DNA of 64,000 nt, taken from Callaeas wilsoni (taxonomy: Eukaryota > Chordata > Aves > Passeriformes > Callaeidae). Position 1 is the first letter of the stretch. Each line of letters starts with the position of its first letter. The notes under the pieces are model-generated. The model was not told the origin of the DNA and did not search any database. It saw nothing but the letters and a program-made list of their open reading frames with translations. Where the stretch lies: the NCBI GenBank assembly GCA_013398955.1, contig VWPU01014799.1, positions 1-64,000 on the forward strand, given 5' to 3'. Shown here piece by piece: positions 36,401-49,900 of this stretch. Both the position numbers and the translations under genes were made by a program.

Positions 36401-38892
36401 CTCGCTGATACCTTCATGGCAACAGTGTTGAAATGCCCAGCAGAGCTGGCAGGCCAAGGGTTCAGCATTCACAAGGCAGCAGATGTGGAAGTCTGGGACA
36501 GCTCTCTTTGTCAGTGCAGCCTGAATATGTGACTGCTTATTTGACCTTGCTGTTGGAGCAGTGTCAAAAAACATATCTTACCTCATAGGTACCTATCAGA
36601 ACTATCTAAATATGTGCTGGACATGTATCCATATCCAACAGTAAGGACCCCTGGACAGAAAAATTCAAAATTTCCTTTTTAGTGACTGATGCTGCTCCAT
36701 CTGATGTTATCTAATTAGTAGAAGTTTGTCTTGGTTTCATGGAATGAAATGTCCAATTTTTTTTTCTCCTTTTTTTTTTTTAAATTATTTTTTCCAATCA
36801 GTCCTGTGCTTAAAATTATACTAGGTGACGGCAGAAACTGAGAGAACAGATAGCCAAAATCCAGCATATGTCAGCTTTGATGGCAAAACCAAACTACACT
36901 GTGATCATATTAGATTGGGAAAATTCTTTTATGTGCCTGGATGAAAACTGCTAGTTCCTGTCTTCTGAAGCTATTTGGGGCAGCAAGCCTTCAATATTCT
37001 TGTGGAAGAAGCCCTGGAAGGTTGCTAAGTAGGAGGGCTTCGAAGCTCTTGCCTTGTTTTAGGGGGGCATCCTGAGGAGCAGAGCTGCCTTTCTGTCTTA
37101 AGCTCTCTTGCACTTAAGCTCTCTTGCAGTCTCAGAACAGAGTCATGAGGCACAGCTATCCCCTGTGAAAAGAGTAACTCATGCCCTCATTCAGAAGCTA
37201 CATCTTGCAGTCTTGTTGCATAAGGATGGAAGTAGCAGTGAAAAAAATTCTCTCTGGTTGTTATGTTACATGTAATCCAATGCCATTCAGAGCCAAACCT
37301 TCTGTTCTTGTCACAAAGAAGCAGAAAAAGGTAGGCGACAAATTTTTCTTATGAAAATCTGCACCCTCAGCCACCAGCATTTCATTACCCTAGAAGAGAA
37401 AAGTACTGCATAAGAATTATTATTAAAGCCAAGGAAAGTCTTCCCTGGGAATGAGGAAGATTTTTGGGGTGATAACACAAGGCTACACCTCATGAGATGA
37501 AGGAGGAAAGATGTCCTTACAGGAATCACTTTGGGCTTTTTGAGGAACAAATGGCATCACTCTGGGCAGAAAAGTCCATTAATGCTGAGTGAATACACCT
37601 AAACCCAAGAACATTTCTGAAGACAGGCCAACCAAATGAAGAAAATCAAACTATAAACTCCGTGAACTTTGTATGATGCTGAGATTTGTCTATTTATAAC
37701 AAAATGGATAAAAAAGAGGCAGGAGTACCTATCTTGTAACATGAACTTCAAAGTGCAAAATAAATATAAAGCTAAGAAGCAGTCAGGCCCAGGAATCCAA
37801 AACAAAGTTTGTTCAAAACGTGAGCAGAGGCACAGCTGTCACAATGCTGACTTAGCATTCTTCAGGTTTCAAAGGAAAGTCAAGCCCATCAATATTTCCA
37901 TGTCCAAGTAAATCCATACTTACTCTTAGCTGTAAACACTGCTGTCATTCACTGGAGAAAAACACAGAATGTCAGTTGTCCTTAGAGATAAAAAAAGCCC
38001 CAACAAAACCGAATCAACTAAACAGCATGTGAATAATTGCACAGTGATATCGTATTTCTGCCTGCTATACAGAAACCAAACTGGACTTAAAAGTTGTCAT
38101 AATTTCATTTATGACTTGGAAAAGTGATTCCCAAGGAGAGTTTGTGAACCACTAGTCATCCACAGCAATCCTCAGAACCTCTGATGGTCCAGGCTCCTGA
38201 CAGACAAAATCTGCAGGTTGGCAATAATTCATTGCTTTAATTTTTTAAATTATTACTGGCTTGGAACATTTTTTCTCTCAATTATTTTTCATAAGAGCAG
38301 ATTTTTTTTTCTGCAGTCCGTTAAGTATTTCACTGAGTTTGATCCCCAGCCTGCAGTTTAGGAAGCACTTATTTTTTGTCCTTACTACCTAATTGACTAC
38401 TGCAAATTGCCTGGAGAAAATGCAGAAATAAGATGGGTTTTTCATGGGTGACTAATGCTTTACCAGGAGAAAATGGGCTTTATTTTGCACTGTGCATGCA
38501 ATTTCTTTTAAAAAAATGGGTGAAAGTCTATGCAGGGTATTTCCAAAATGTTAATATGCTGACAGATCAGTAAATACAGAAGCTGAGAAATGAGAATTTG
38601 AGTGATTCACTCCATTTAACCAGAAAGAGAATTTGCTCCCTGAGTCCTTGCCTCTTTGAAGTTAGAGGTCAGTGGGGTTACTTTCCACAGGCTTGCTGAC
38701 ACATGAAGGAGGACAGGTGTTTCCATGTCTGGCCAGACTAACCGTGGCAGGAAGGATGGAACCACGCTACATTGACTTCATCTTAGTTCACCAAAACAAG
38801 CTTTCAGCTGCGGTTTTGAAGAAGCAGAAAACTTGAATGGCCAGTGGCAGCAGCAGCTAATGAGAAGCAGAGCAGAGGGCAGCCCGCTGTGA

Positions 38893-38962
38893 GATGGATG
38901 GATGGATGGATGGATGGATGGATGGATGGATGGATGGATGGATGGGAGGATGGATGGATGGA
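38893..38962. repeat. (GATG)n microsatellite
   Basis: Thirteen perfect GATG units from 38893 to 38944, an interruption (GGAG), then three further units. The tract reads open on both strands (MDGW repeats on plus, SIHP repeats on minus), which explains small open frames there; these are not genes. Confidence 0.97.
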
Positions 38963-40795
38963 GATGTGGGGCTGTCTCCAGTGGGGTCTCATAAAATTGT
39001 GGCTGGGACAGACACCTGTGGGCTCCCAGCTGTCAGAAAGGTTCTGTCACTTGTGAAAGCTGAGCACAGGAAGGACAAATTCCCGAAGAGGAGCCACTTT
39101 GGGGCACCCTGAAAAAAAAGCCAGCCTTCCTCACTGCTGCCTTCATCCTCACTTCAGTTCATCACTATGGCAGTCCTGGCATGCGAGGCTATCATAGTGC
39201 AAGACTTGGCATTAATTCTCCTCTAATCTCCCATTCTTGATCCCTGCTGCTGTTTCCAGTGTCTTCCTGACAACATTTAACTTGGTAAAGAGCACAACTG
39301 CTCTGTAAATCTCAGGTACAGCTGCTGTCTGCAAGTTAGACCAAATGGCAGCTCAAAATCTGGCAACTCCCTGCAGCCTGCCTGCAGGAGGACTCCAACT
39401 TCTCCTGCCTTTGGTGGATTAAAATCAGTGGGAGGTAATTATTGTTATTTTTAGCAGAAAGCTGAAGTACAGGAACCATAAACTGGCTGGAAAAGCCTGA
39501 AATGTGGAAAATCTGAAATTATTCAAAGGCTTCTTTCCAGTCCCCAGTTGTTATCATAAAGCAGCAAAATTTGATTCTCTATCACTGAGGTTTTCTTACT
39601 GACTCGCCTGCCACATTTCTGCTGGCACCTCTCTGCACACGTGTCCTTGATCCAGGGTTTGTATCTCTGATTCAAACAGTAACAAAGGAATGCAAGTATT
39701 TCAAATTTGAATTAGTTTGGATTGAATGTGAATTTTTGAATACTTTTGGACAGATTGCCTTTTAAAAGAAGCAATATAAAAGCAAGAAAAAAAAACCCCA
39801 AACTCTCCCTTTTAAATTCAGTTTTCTGCACTGAGGTGGTTGTCTGTCTTCCATCCCACTCCCCCAGTCACCCTATGTATTTACGCTAGTATTTGTAGCA
39901 CCACTTTGAGTGTAAGGTCCTTATGATTTTGCTTTGTGGAAAACTACACGCCAGCTTTAAATCTTCTACAGTAAGTTTTTATTTATGAGTCATTTGTACC
40001 AAAACCAGACACTTTTGGAACGGAATGCTGCCCAGTTAGGACATCTAAGGAAAACAAAAATGAAAATTTAACATTAAATCTTTTTAAAGTTCCTTACAAT
40101 GATCTGACAGCAGGAAAGCCCCTGCCTCACACGATATCTAGAATTTCATATTTTGTCATATACTTACCTAACTACATTGAAACAGCCAGACATGATAATT
40201 TCTATTTAGGCAGTATGTCTGCACTTTGGCAACAACTTAGGCATTACTATACTTGCTATTTTGAAACAGGTGATACCAAGAACATTTTTGGGGCAGTCAC
40301 CATTTGGCCACGTGTCCACACGTGCTGGTGTAGGACAAAGGTTTGCTCAGCAGGAGCTCATACTCTCTGCTCTACCCTTTCCTACTGGGGACGTCAAGGA
40401 ACTTTTATCATGCTGGTCCAGGTTTCTCCCTCTCTTTCTCTCTTGCCATGATATGTATATGACCAGAGCAAGTGATGGAAAGAATGAAAAAGTTCCTACC
40501 TGCAACACACACAGTTCCACTTTTTCCTCAAGCCTTTCTCTCCCATGTGGCAAGTCATCTTCCACGTGGATGAGAAAAGGAATGAACGCAAGGATCAGTA
40601 GAACTTTGTCAATCAGAAATGCTTCCCAGTGTGCAATCCAAAGAATCCTCTTGCAAGTACAAGCCTTTTTTTACTGCAAGGATGCTGGGGAAGATAATAA
40701 GCAGATGTTGCAGATCTTAGACCGATGGTGTTAATAAAGACTAGAAAGACTCACAGCTTTTAAAACAGGGAAAATCACATAATGTGAATCACGCA

Positions 40796-40945
40796 ACACT
40801 TCCATCCCTGGCAGTGTTCAAGGCCAGGTTGGATGGGGCTCTCCGCAACCTGGTCTAGTGAAAGGTATCCCCGCCCATGGCAGGGGCACTGGAACTAGGT
40901 GATCTTAAAGGTTCCTTGCAACCCAAACCATCCTATGATTCTATG
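40796..40945 (+). mobile_element. CR1 LINE 3'-end fragment (plus orientation)
   Basis: CCTGGCAGTGTTCAAGGCCA, GGTTGGATGGGGCTCT, CCATGGCAGGGGCACTGGAA and the closing ATTCTATG (40938-40945) are the CR1 3' UTR. Only the last 150 bases of the element inserted or survive. Confidence 0.95.
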
Positions 40946-43900
40946 ACTCAATGATATTTCCTATTTGCATGTTTTAAATATGAGACAAAGTATGGGCTCT
41001 CTTTATCATTCTGTTCCTCTCTGGTAATAAAATGCTTCTGGATTAAGTGTGAATTAATCTAAAAAGCTACATATGTATAACAAATATGAGTCTCTCTACT
41101 CCTATTTTTGAATTTAAGACAGGATTGGGATGAAAAAGAAAGCCAAACCCACTCATAGTATAGCATAAAGAAAATAAAATACATCATATCTTCATTAAAG
41201 CAATATTAGCAGCTTTACACAAATATTTCTGACTGACCATAAAGATTTGCAATATTCTAACAGGAATGTGACAAAAATAATTGCTTTAAAGCTTCATACA
41301 AATCAATTGCACATCCTTCCAAGTACCTTTAAGTCTTTCAAACTCAGAAAACAGGTTAAAAAGTGCTTTTTCCAGGGCTTTCCATTAAATCTTTCCGTCG
41401 AACCTTTGAAACTCACTGAACACAAATAGCTGCACAAGCATAGATGAACATCTTTCCAGTTGTGGAATTCAAGCTACTGCCCCCGTAGAGCTCAGACAAA
41501 TGATGCAGAGTCATGCAGACAGTTGTTTGGGTAGAGCTCTTGATCGTTTGTTTGTGTGCTTTGTTTTAAGGGAAACACTAACTTTTCGTATCTCCATGGT
41601 TCCACCTAACCAACTAGAGAAAACCTGCTACCATATGGGGCATATGTCACCACTTCTGTGTTTAATTATTTGCTACTATCTTTTTTCCTCATCAGGAATC
41701 CAAGTTACTAACCATGTCAGATGGAAAAATACAAGTTTACTGACGGCTGCAACTGAGTTTTGCCTCTGAGGAAATGCAGTTCTAACACGTTGCCTCAAGT
41801 GCTTGCCTATACATTTGGAGATGGCCAAGATACACAATTTATACCGTTCAGGCACTCTCCAGACATTCAAAGTGGAATAGAATTTTCTTTAATCCTAAAT
41901 TTGCCCATTTTTCCACTTCACCAGCCAAAAAAATGTGTTTAGAGGATGCATTGTAGGTGCCTGTGGTAACTGGGTATATTTATCAGGGCATCAGTTGTTG
42001 CACCTTTTTACTGCTCTGTCAGAAAAATATTTCCTTTTTTTTAGAATTGGAGTTTTCAGTTTTCTGTCAAGAAACCCCTCCAATATTCAGACAGCCTTTC
42101 GGGGTGTGCTATTAGAGCCAGAAAATAAAGTTTTACCAGACCTCTTCCCAACTTCTAGTTTATATGCATCACTGCCTATTTTTTATTAGGTGTTATTTGG
42201 TATCTTTTCCACACTATCCCTCCTCACACAAGAAGAATGAGTCAACCCTTTTCTCTCAGTCTCTGCTGCATATACGTATTACAATTTCAAGCCAAAACCA
42301 GGCTTTGAGAGCATTATGTGTTTTTTCCCCCTAAACATGCAAGCCATAAATTGTCAGTTTTAAAGCTACCTGTGCAACAGTATAATCTGAGATTCCTCTG
42401 CAAGTGGAGTGCCATTTGTGGTTTGATTTTGCAGTTATGCTCTGTGTTTCCGTAGGGAACCTCCCATTTCATGATCTTTCCTGGGTGGTGGTGCAGGGCA
42501 GCCATTACTTCCATGATTCTTGTACACGGTGTTCTGATGCTTTCAAGCTGAGGGGAGCTCAGCAGAAAATGTTGTAGCAGAAAAGGGCAGGGAAATCCGT
42601 GCTGTGGGCTGCTGCACAGGTCCTGTGTCCCTCTCCCTCCTGCTGCTGCGGTGCCAGGCTGGGACCTACCAGGGGCACCATCCTCACTCTGCACAAGAGG
42701 AAAAGTGGGGCTACAAAGATTTTACTGAATGTTGTAAAGTTCTGGTGGGCCAGACCTTGCTGGGAGGAGAGAGCCAACTGAGGAGGCCAATCACCAGTCT
42801 TGAAATTCTTTAAGAAAACCCTCTCGTCTGATTTTCTACCTTGGCTTCATCCACACTACAAGCATGCTTGGTGATCATTGCAATGTGCAACGACTCGGTG
42901 TTCTCTGGACTGAAATGTGAATTGCAAAATCAGCTTCACTTCAAACCTGCCTGGCCACTATAGATTTGCCTGTGATCTGGACTTTTGGTCCAGCTTGGCT
43001 CCAGTGTCTGGGCCCTGCCTGCTCTCCTCCTCCATGGTCTGTGGGACTGTGCTGGTGCTGACCAGCTCTGCTCCTGCCTTGCCACCCACCTCAGTTCCTG
43101 TCTTGCCCTCCCTCAGGGGAGGACAATCTGCCCTTGCTGCTCCCTGGCAAAGGCTTTCCTTCTGATTTAAAAGCGAGAACACTGAAACTTTTAAAAAGTA
43201 CAATTTTTGTAAAAATACAGAAAAAAAAACAACTGGGTTTTTTTTCCCTAACTTTCTCAAGAAAGAATTTTGAATCAGAAGTTTCGGAAATAAATCATCC
43301 CAAGCAGGGCGCCTGGTCTGGTATATTTCATTCCAATGGTTGGAACACAGCAGATGTAAAAATCTGCTCTAAGTGGGTCTGAAATTTTTATAAATACTTT
43401 TCTGGCATTTTGCAGGAAATGGATGCAGGGGATGAGGAGAAGCATAGAAAGAGGGCACTAGGCAAGTCAGTGAGGCAGCAAGAAGGAGCTGGAGGAACCA
43501 AAAGGAACAGGTCAGTCTTTCCTCTCCAGGACCTGCAGTCATTCCTGTGAAAGCAAAATGAACTGAAAGTTGACTCAAGCTGCTGCAACCAGCTCAGATT
43601 CACCACCACAGTGTAAGAGCTGGCAGGAATTTCAAGTGGCATCTTGACCAGTTGCGCTCAGAGCTGACATGCTTTTGGGAAGTATGGATGAACGCTCTGG
43701 TTTAGAGAGCTAGGTATTATTCCTGCTATTGCCATGGGACTGTTTAAGCAAATTAAAGTCATGCAGAAAGGGTTTAGAAGGAATGAAAAATGTGGCAGCC
43801 TGTAAGACAAAACACTAGGGGTAGTAGAAATGAAAGAGACTCTTAAGTCAGACCCCTGAATTTAAGCCTTTGCTTAATCTCAGTGACTCATTTAACTATG

Positions 43901-46900
43901 GGGAAAAGAAAGCCTTTGCTCATGATATATTCTTTATCTTCTACTGAAAAAGTGTCTACATATAAGACACAAAAGTCATAGAGAAACATTGCGAAATAGT
44001 AGCACTGGTGTTTCTTTTATTTGCAGTCAGCTATAAATTCAATTTGTAAGTATGGGAGTAAAATGGAGCTGACAGTGGTTAAAGAAGCTGTAACTTTCCC
44101 CTCCCCACACACTAGAGAACCAAGAACTGGAGATGCTACTCCTTGAAAATCAAACATTTTCAAAAATACTTACTTCACTGTGTCTGTTCAGCAAATCTTT
44201 TTTGTGATTTTTGTTGTTGTTTTGATTTTTTTTCTGGTTTCTTCCTTCCTTTCACATGCAGCACTGACCATTTACAGGTGGCTTCTTAAGAATAATGATC
44301 CAGGAGAAGAGGAAAGGGACAGCAGCCCTAGGATGTTTTCTATTTACAAATCCTAACCGAGAGGCTTCTGTTCCCTCTCATGCAACTTTACAAAGCTGTC
44401 CTGTCTTGAAAACAACAACCAAACCACAAAAATTATTCTGCTACTACTTCCCCAACATTACCATGAAATAATTCAGATATTGAACACCCTAGTGCATTGG
44501 GTCTTGTTTTTTTCTTTTTTACTTGTGTTTTGTTAAAGAACAATTTTTGTAAGGCTGACCTAAGGTATCTGTGATTTCTTCTGGGACTCCTGAATGGAAG
44601 TGCTAGGGAGGAGAAAAGCTTTTATGTGGCTTTGCCTTCCCCATTTCTTCTTTCCTGATCTAGAACCATCTGATTTTGGCTTGTGCCTTAAGGCAAATAA
44701 ACCAAAGCTGTAACTGCAGTCTGGTGGCGTCAGTGATTTTACAGAAGGTTTCATCACAATGTACCCCCTTCTTCCCAAATCTTGAGTAAAAAAACACAAT
44801 AAACCAAAGAAAAAACCACTTCAGAGCAAGGTGAGGAGAAGCCAGAAAATGGTTTGTGATGGCAGGAATTACGGAGAATAGCAATGTGTATTGCCATCAC
44901 TCCCTGACTTAATGAACTTCAACTGAGTATTGTTAAAGGCCCTTGGAACAGCAGCAAGAGATTTTCTGATCTCTGAAAACACCAAAGAAGTTTACCGGAG
45001 GTGGTTTCCATCAACTTACCAGCTGCTATAGTTAAAAACCAAACCTGCCATAATCTATTTTGTTAAGTCTTTGTTTTTGAAGAAAAAGAGTAGTCCTTGT
45101 AGGCAAAAACCTCATGCAGGTCACTAAGGTTGCAAAAAATACTGTGTAAATGCTGTCATAAAACCAAACAAAGCAAAATTATTCTGCTGTGAATAACATG
45201 TGGTTACCATTTGTTTACAGCTTAGTCCAGCTATCAAAACAAGCCAAACATTTTGCTAAACGGTTCACAGTCATTTTACAAAGAACACAGGTTAGGGGAG
45301 GTATGTGCAGGATTTGCTCTTCTGGTGTCAGCAGTGCTGCTGAAGCTCTGCTCCCTGAGCCTGGGCATCGGGCAAGGTACACAGGCTAATTGCATGTGCT
45401 GTCCACCGAGGAGCTGATCCCACTGCAGACACCCTAACATCATAAAAGAAAAGAAAATGCCACGAATTCCCTCTTCATTTAATTTCGTTCTTCATGAAAG
45501 GAAGCATTTAGAAAGATGAGTGGGGTCTGGGGTTGACAACACATCATTTTCTTAGTACACAAATGACTTAAGACCAGCAATTGTAATCTGTCTGGAGGAT
45601 AAACAGGGAAATGTTTTGCACGAAAGAGCTGTTGGAAGTGATGCGCAGAAGGGGAATGTCTGGTTGCCTGTGGAGGCTGAAGGGAGGCCTGCTTCAAGGC
45701 CAAGTTTCAAATATCATCTGTTTTCACTATAACACTATGTAGCAAAACAAGCCTCAGTAAAATTTTCATATAAGTGGGGGAGAATTTAATTGCTTTGCTT
45801 TTTTTCGCTGTCATTTTTTTTCTCTGATTCAGAAAGATGTTTGAAGGAATTTTGTTTGCTTGAATCTTGAACATAAATAAAGAATGTGCACTGCTCAGGA
45901 ACAGATGAAGTGTTACAAATTGGAACAGAAAATATAAACATGTTGGGAAGTTAGGAGTGTGCATATGAGAATGTGTATGTGTGGATGCATATTTTTGTGA
46001 CATGAAAGAACTCATGTAATAAAAACTTTCAAAATCTACGGAGAAAGATTCTGTCCATAATGAAGTTAAGCATCAATGAAATTTTTTTTCTCCCCGGGTC
46101 ACTGTGTTTTCATATGTTGGCTACCGAAAAAAAGATCAAGCAAAACTATTAAGTGAAGACTGGCACTAAAGTGAATTTGCTATGCAAACCTAAAATCAGA
46201 AATGCTGTCTATCCTCTAGCTAAGCTGAGGTGCATTGAAGAAAGGACATGAAATGCACTGGTGACAACTGCTTGCAACCGACAGATACAAAACCTGGAAC
46301 GGATGAGCAAATGACTGCTGATAACAAGTTTCTCTTGTATGACAGGGCACTCCTCTTGGCAAGTGATTCCTGTGTGATTGATAAGGAGTCTCCCACAACA
46401 AGGATACATACTGGAAAACAGACAAAGTATGGCATCCAAAATTGCATGGCTGCTGCTTCAGTTGACTGTGTGACATTAATTGTGGCTCTAGCTTGACTGT
46501 GTGCTCAGTGTGTGAATGAAAAGGTAGTTTAGCTGCCCGACAGAGACATACTAAAAGCTAACACACACACACACACACACACACAAAAACCCATAACTTC
46601 TTTTCAAAAAGGAAGCCCTTTCAGGGGAAGTTGGAGCTCACGGCTCCTGAAGGCAAGTTTTTGGGTCAGCAGAGCCCCATTGTGTGTCATCTGGCAAAGC
46701 CCGCTCCTGACAGCGTGTCCATTACTTATCACACTGTCCTAGCAAAGGCATCTGACAAAAGAATCCAGTGTCAAATACTTGGGCAAGATTGAGCAATTCT
46801 GGCCCCTGGAGAGGTGAGATTAGCAACACAGGGAGCAGCCGCCAGCTGGGGCCTGACGTTGGGTAGCTGTGTTTAGTGCTGCTGGTGGCTGAGGCTCATT

Positions 46901-49900
46901 GCAACGCCGGGACATCCTGTGGAGAGCCACAGCACATAATGGAGCAGGGGGATGGATGCCCAGGAGGGACAGGTCCTGGAAAAAACAGCTAGTGCAGGGT
47001 GTGCTGATAGGTATGATGATATAGACACAATAACTGAAATGGAAAAAAACATCCCTAACAGCAGAAAGACAAGTTCGGTTATGCAACACACTCTGTTTAT
47101 ATGGCAAAAGGAAAGTTTGTACTCCCACCTGATTTCCTGAGGATTGCCTTACACAACACCAGCACAGCATGGTCCACTTGTGAGCACAATATAAATAATT
47201 CCCAAAGAGAACTGTCCTATTGTTCCTGTTCTCTCTGCCAAAGCTTCAGTCACCACAAAAGCATGGCATCTCTCTTGATCCAAGCTGGTCGCATTTTGAA
47301 ATGTTTTCCGGTAACTGTATACTCAGAGCAAGAAGTTCAGGGAAATGAACAGAATTTGATTTCCTAGGGAGCTCGGGCATGTGCCTGACTGGCTTTGGTT
47401 TCTAAGACACAAGTTCACGTGTGTATTTCCTACAGCAGGGCTACAGACCACACAGTCTTATGCTCATAAAACGTTACAGGAGACCCTGGAAACAGGAAGC
47501 CCTGTTTACTGCACCTCAGGTTCTATCTGCAGATCAGTTGCCACTGGTTATAACCTCACTGGCAACGAACCAGTGTTGTGGTGTTCTGCTGACTGATACA
47601 CGGCTTGAATAAAGAAAATCTAGGTCACCATCCTATAGCTGAGTTAGGGTTGTAGCTAGAGAGGGTTAAAGGCTTCTGCTGAGAGGGCCCAGCCTTAGGG
47701 GAAAAGCATGAATGGGTACTGGGTTACACCTCTTTGTGGCATGGACCACTCGGGGTATAAGAAGGCTTCAGCTAGGGATGCTTCAGCTCAAATGCTGTTA
47801 CAACATCTCTCCTTTTTACTTGGTTATTTTTATCCAATCCATAAGAACCCCACTCTTTGGCATGCCTTCCTCTCCTTCCTACCCAACTGTGACTGAAACT
47901 AGCCAACAGTTTCTGAAAGTTGAGGGAAACTAAGGACAGACACGTGTATAAAGTGATGGCTTTTCCACAGTAAATCAAGCTGAAACACGTTTCACAATTA
48001 AAATATGCAGAAAGCATCACAGAGTTATCCTGTAAAATGGAAGAACTCAAAAGAGAGCTTGGTTTAAAATATGGCAATAGGCCAGCTCAACAATGATTGA
48101 AGAACAAGGATGCCAGGAGGCTGAGAGAACAGTAACAAAGCCTCACATTTACAACAGAAGAGGAGGCAAATACAAAAGCCAAGTAAGAGGCAAGGAGAAG
48201 TTACAGTAACAAAAATACTATTATTAAACTCCCACCCATGATATTTCAACTGAATTCAGCTGTTTTGAAATTATCTTCTTGACATATTCTTCTGTGTAGG
48301 CAGGCAAGCTTTTGAAATCAGTCCCCTAAACCACAACAAACACATGATAAAGCATTATGAACCATTTTTCACCTAACCCATTTTTACAGAAATACTGGCT
48401 GTCCTCTGAGGGAAAAGCAAATGATGAAACAGCTGTGAAAAAGACAACTCATTTCCTCTGTTCATTTCGCTCTCTACTTTTGATCTACTTTATACGTAGG
48501 TGAACTGGATCCAGAAGACCAAAGGGTTATCTCAGCACACAGAAGTGTTCTTTTTCAAAGAGTTGTTGGGAAGCAGTAATCAGTACTGCAAGCTGTTGAT
48601 TGTGAACAGTTTGGCTCCCACTGGGGAAGGATTCCCCATGTCCTGGATTGTGCTATAGGAAATCACAGCAGGATTATGTAATCTGCTGGGAGCACGGAGT
48701 CAACTGAACCCTAGAGATCGTTTGTTCGAAAACAAAAAGGATAATCACAATTCTTAGGAGAGCTGTTCTTTAAAACGGGCCTCGGAAGTTTATTTCCACT
48801 GTCCAATTCTTCACAGCAGGTTGGCTCACGTGTACTCGACTTCTCACCACTACAAGTGACTTAAAGAGTAAGGTTTATCAAACAGTTGGTGGTAATCACC
48901 TATAAAAAGAACTGGTCATATAAAGGTATAAAATTACTGTCAGATCCCTTTGTTCTGCCCTGTATTTTCGGCTCTCAGATACATGCTTTTTCCAGCAAAG
49001 GACTGGCCTAGCACTCACTTTATGACAACTTCTGATCCTACAGACCAGGGCAGAAGGCCATAATGATGGCCAGGAATGGATTTCTAGTGTACATATGCTA
49101 GAACATACAAGAGCTTGAGAGGCAAAGAGTATATTGCCTAAATCAGAGAATACTATTATTTACCATTTCATGTCTTCAGGGAGAGGGCACCGGTTTTGAA
49201 GTCTGAAACAAAGAAAACCAACTGTCTGCAAAGTGAATGTTTACTCCGAATTTTCCTTTCCACCCATTAACCTGAAAATGGGAAATACACTGAATGAGAA
49301 AATAATCCATTAGTTTAAGGTCATGACACAGCCCTAATTTTTTTTTTTTTTTAAAGCAAATAAAACTGAGTGCTTTGTGCTACATCTGTCCTCGCCCAAT
49401 GACATGCACCTTAATTTATGGCCATTTAGACTTGTTTCTTCAGAATGTGACCTATCCTACGCTAAGCTTGTTTCTGTCACTCATTTTTTTGTATGGTATG
49501 AGGAATATTATTTAAATTTTCTGTTTCATTACCCTCATAATGAACTAAGCCATGTAACCCCCTTAAAACAATATTGTATTAGCAAAGTCAATGAGTCAAA
49601 CACTAAGCAGTAATATCCACAGCTTCCTGAATTAATGAAAATATTTCTGGAAGCGCTAACAAACTTGTAATTTAGTACTGAACATCAATCTCTGCTCGTG
49701 GCTGGAGTAATGTCTTGGTGGCAGGAAAAGGGACTGTGGGAACACTGCGGCGCTCCTCACATCCTCCCTTAAGGCACTCAGTACTGACTTTTAGCAGAGA
49801 CAGAACTGCATGATTAAGCAAGCCACGGACCCCAGTTAATGTGGCAGCTCCTGTTCTGCTTGCAAAGTGCTCTGAATGGAGAAACCATCACATGAAGCAT

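Larger units (their letters stand above)
26786..40795. other. Intergenic desert, left part
   Basis: 14 kb with no conserved exon, RNA gene or clear transposon. Open frames up to about 113 codons (for example 33582-33923) show no known domain. It contains an A-rich run at 33420-33456, the hairpin at 28506-28537 and the GATG microsatellite. Confidence 0.6.

Noticed and set aside
38804..39112. Open frames rich in MDGW or SIHP repeats
   Set aside because: They are translations of the GATG microsatellite.
47581..47820. LTR-like features (AATAAA near 47609, GGTATAAGAAGG near 47755)
   Set aside because: The order of poly(A) signal and TATA-like box is wrong for one LTR, and no TG...CA ends or flanking duplication were found.
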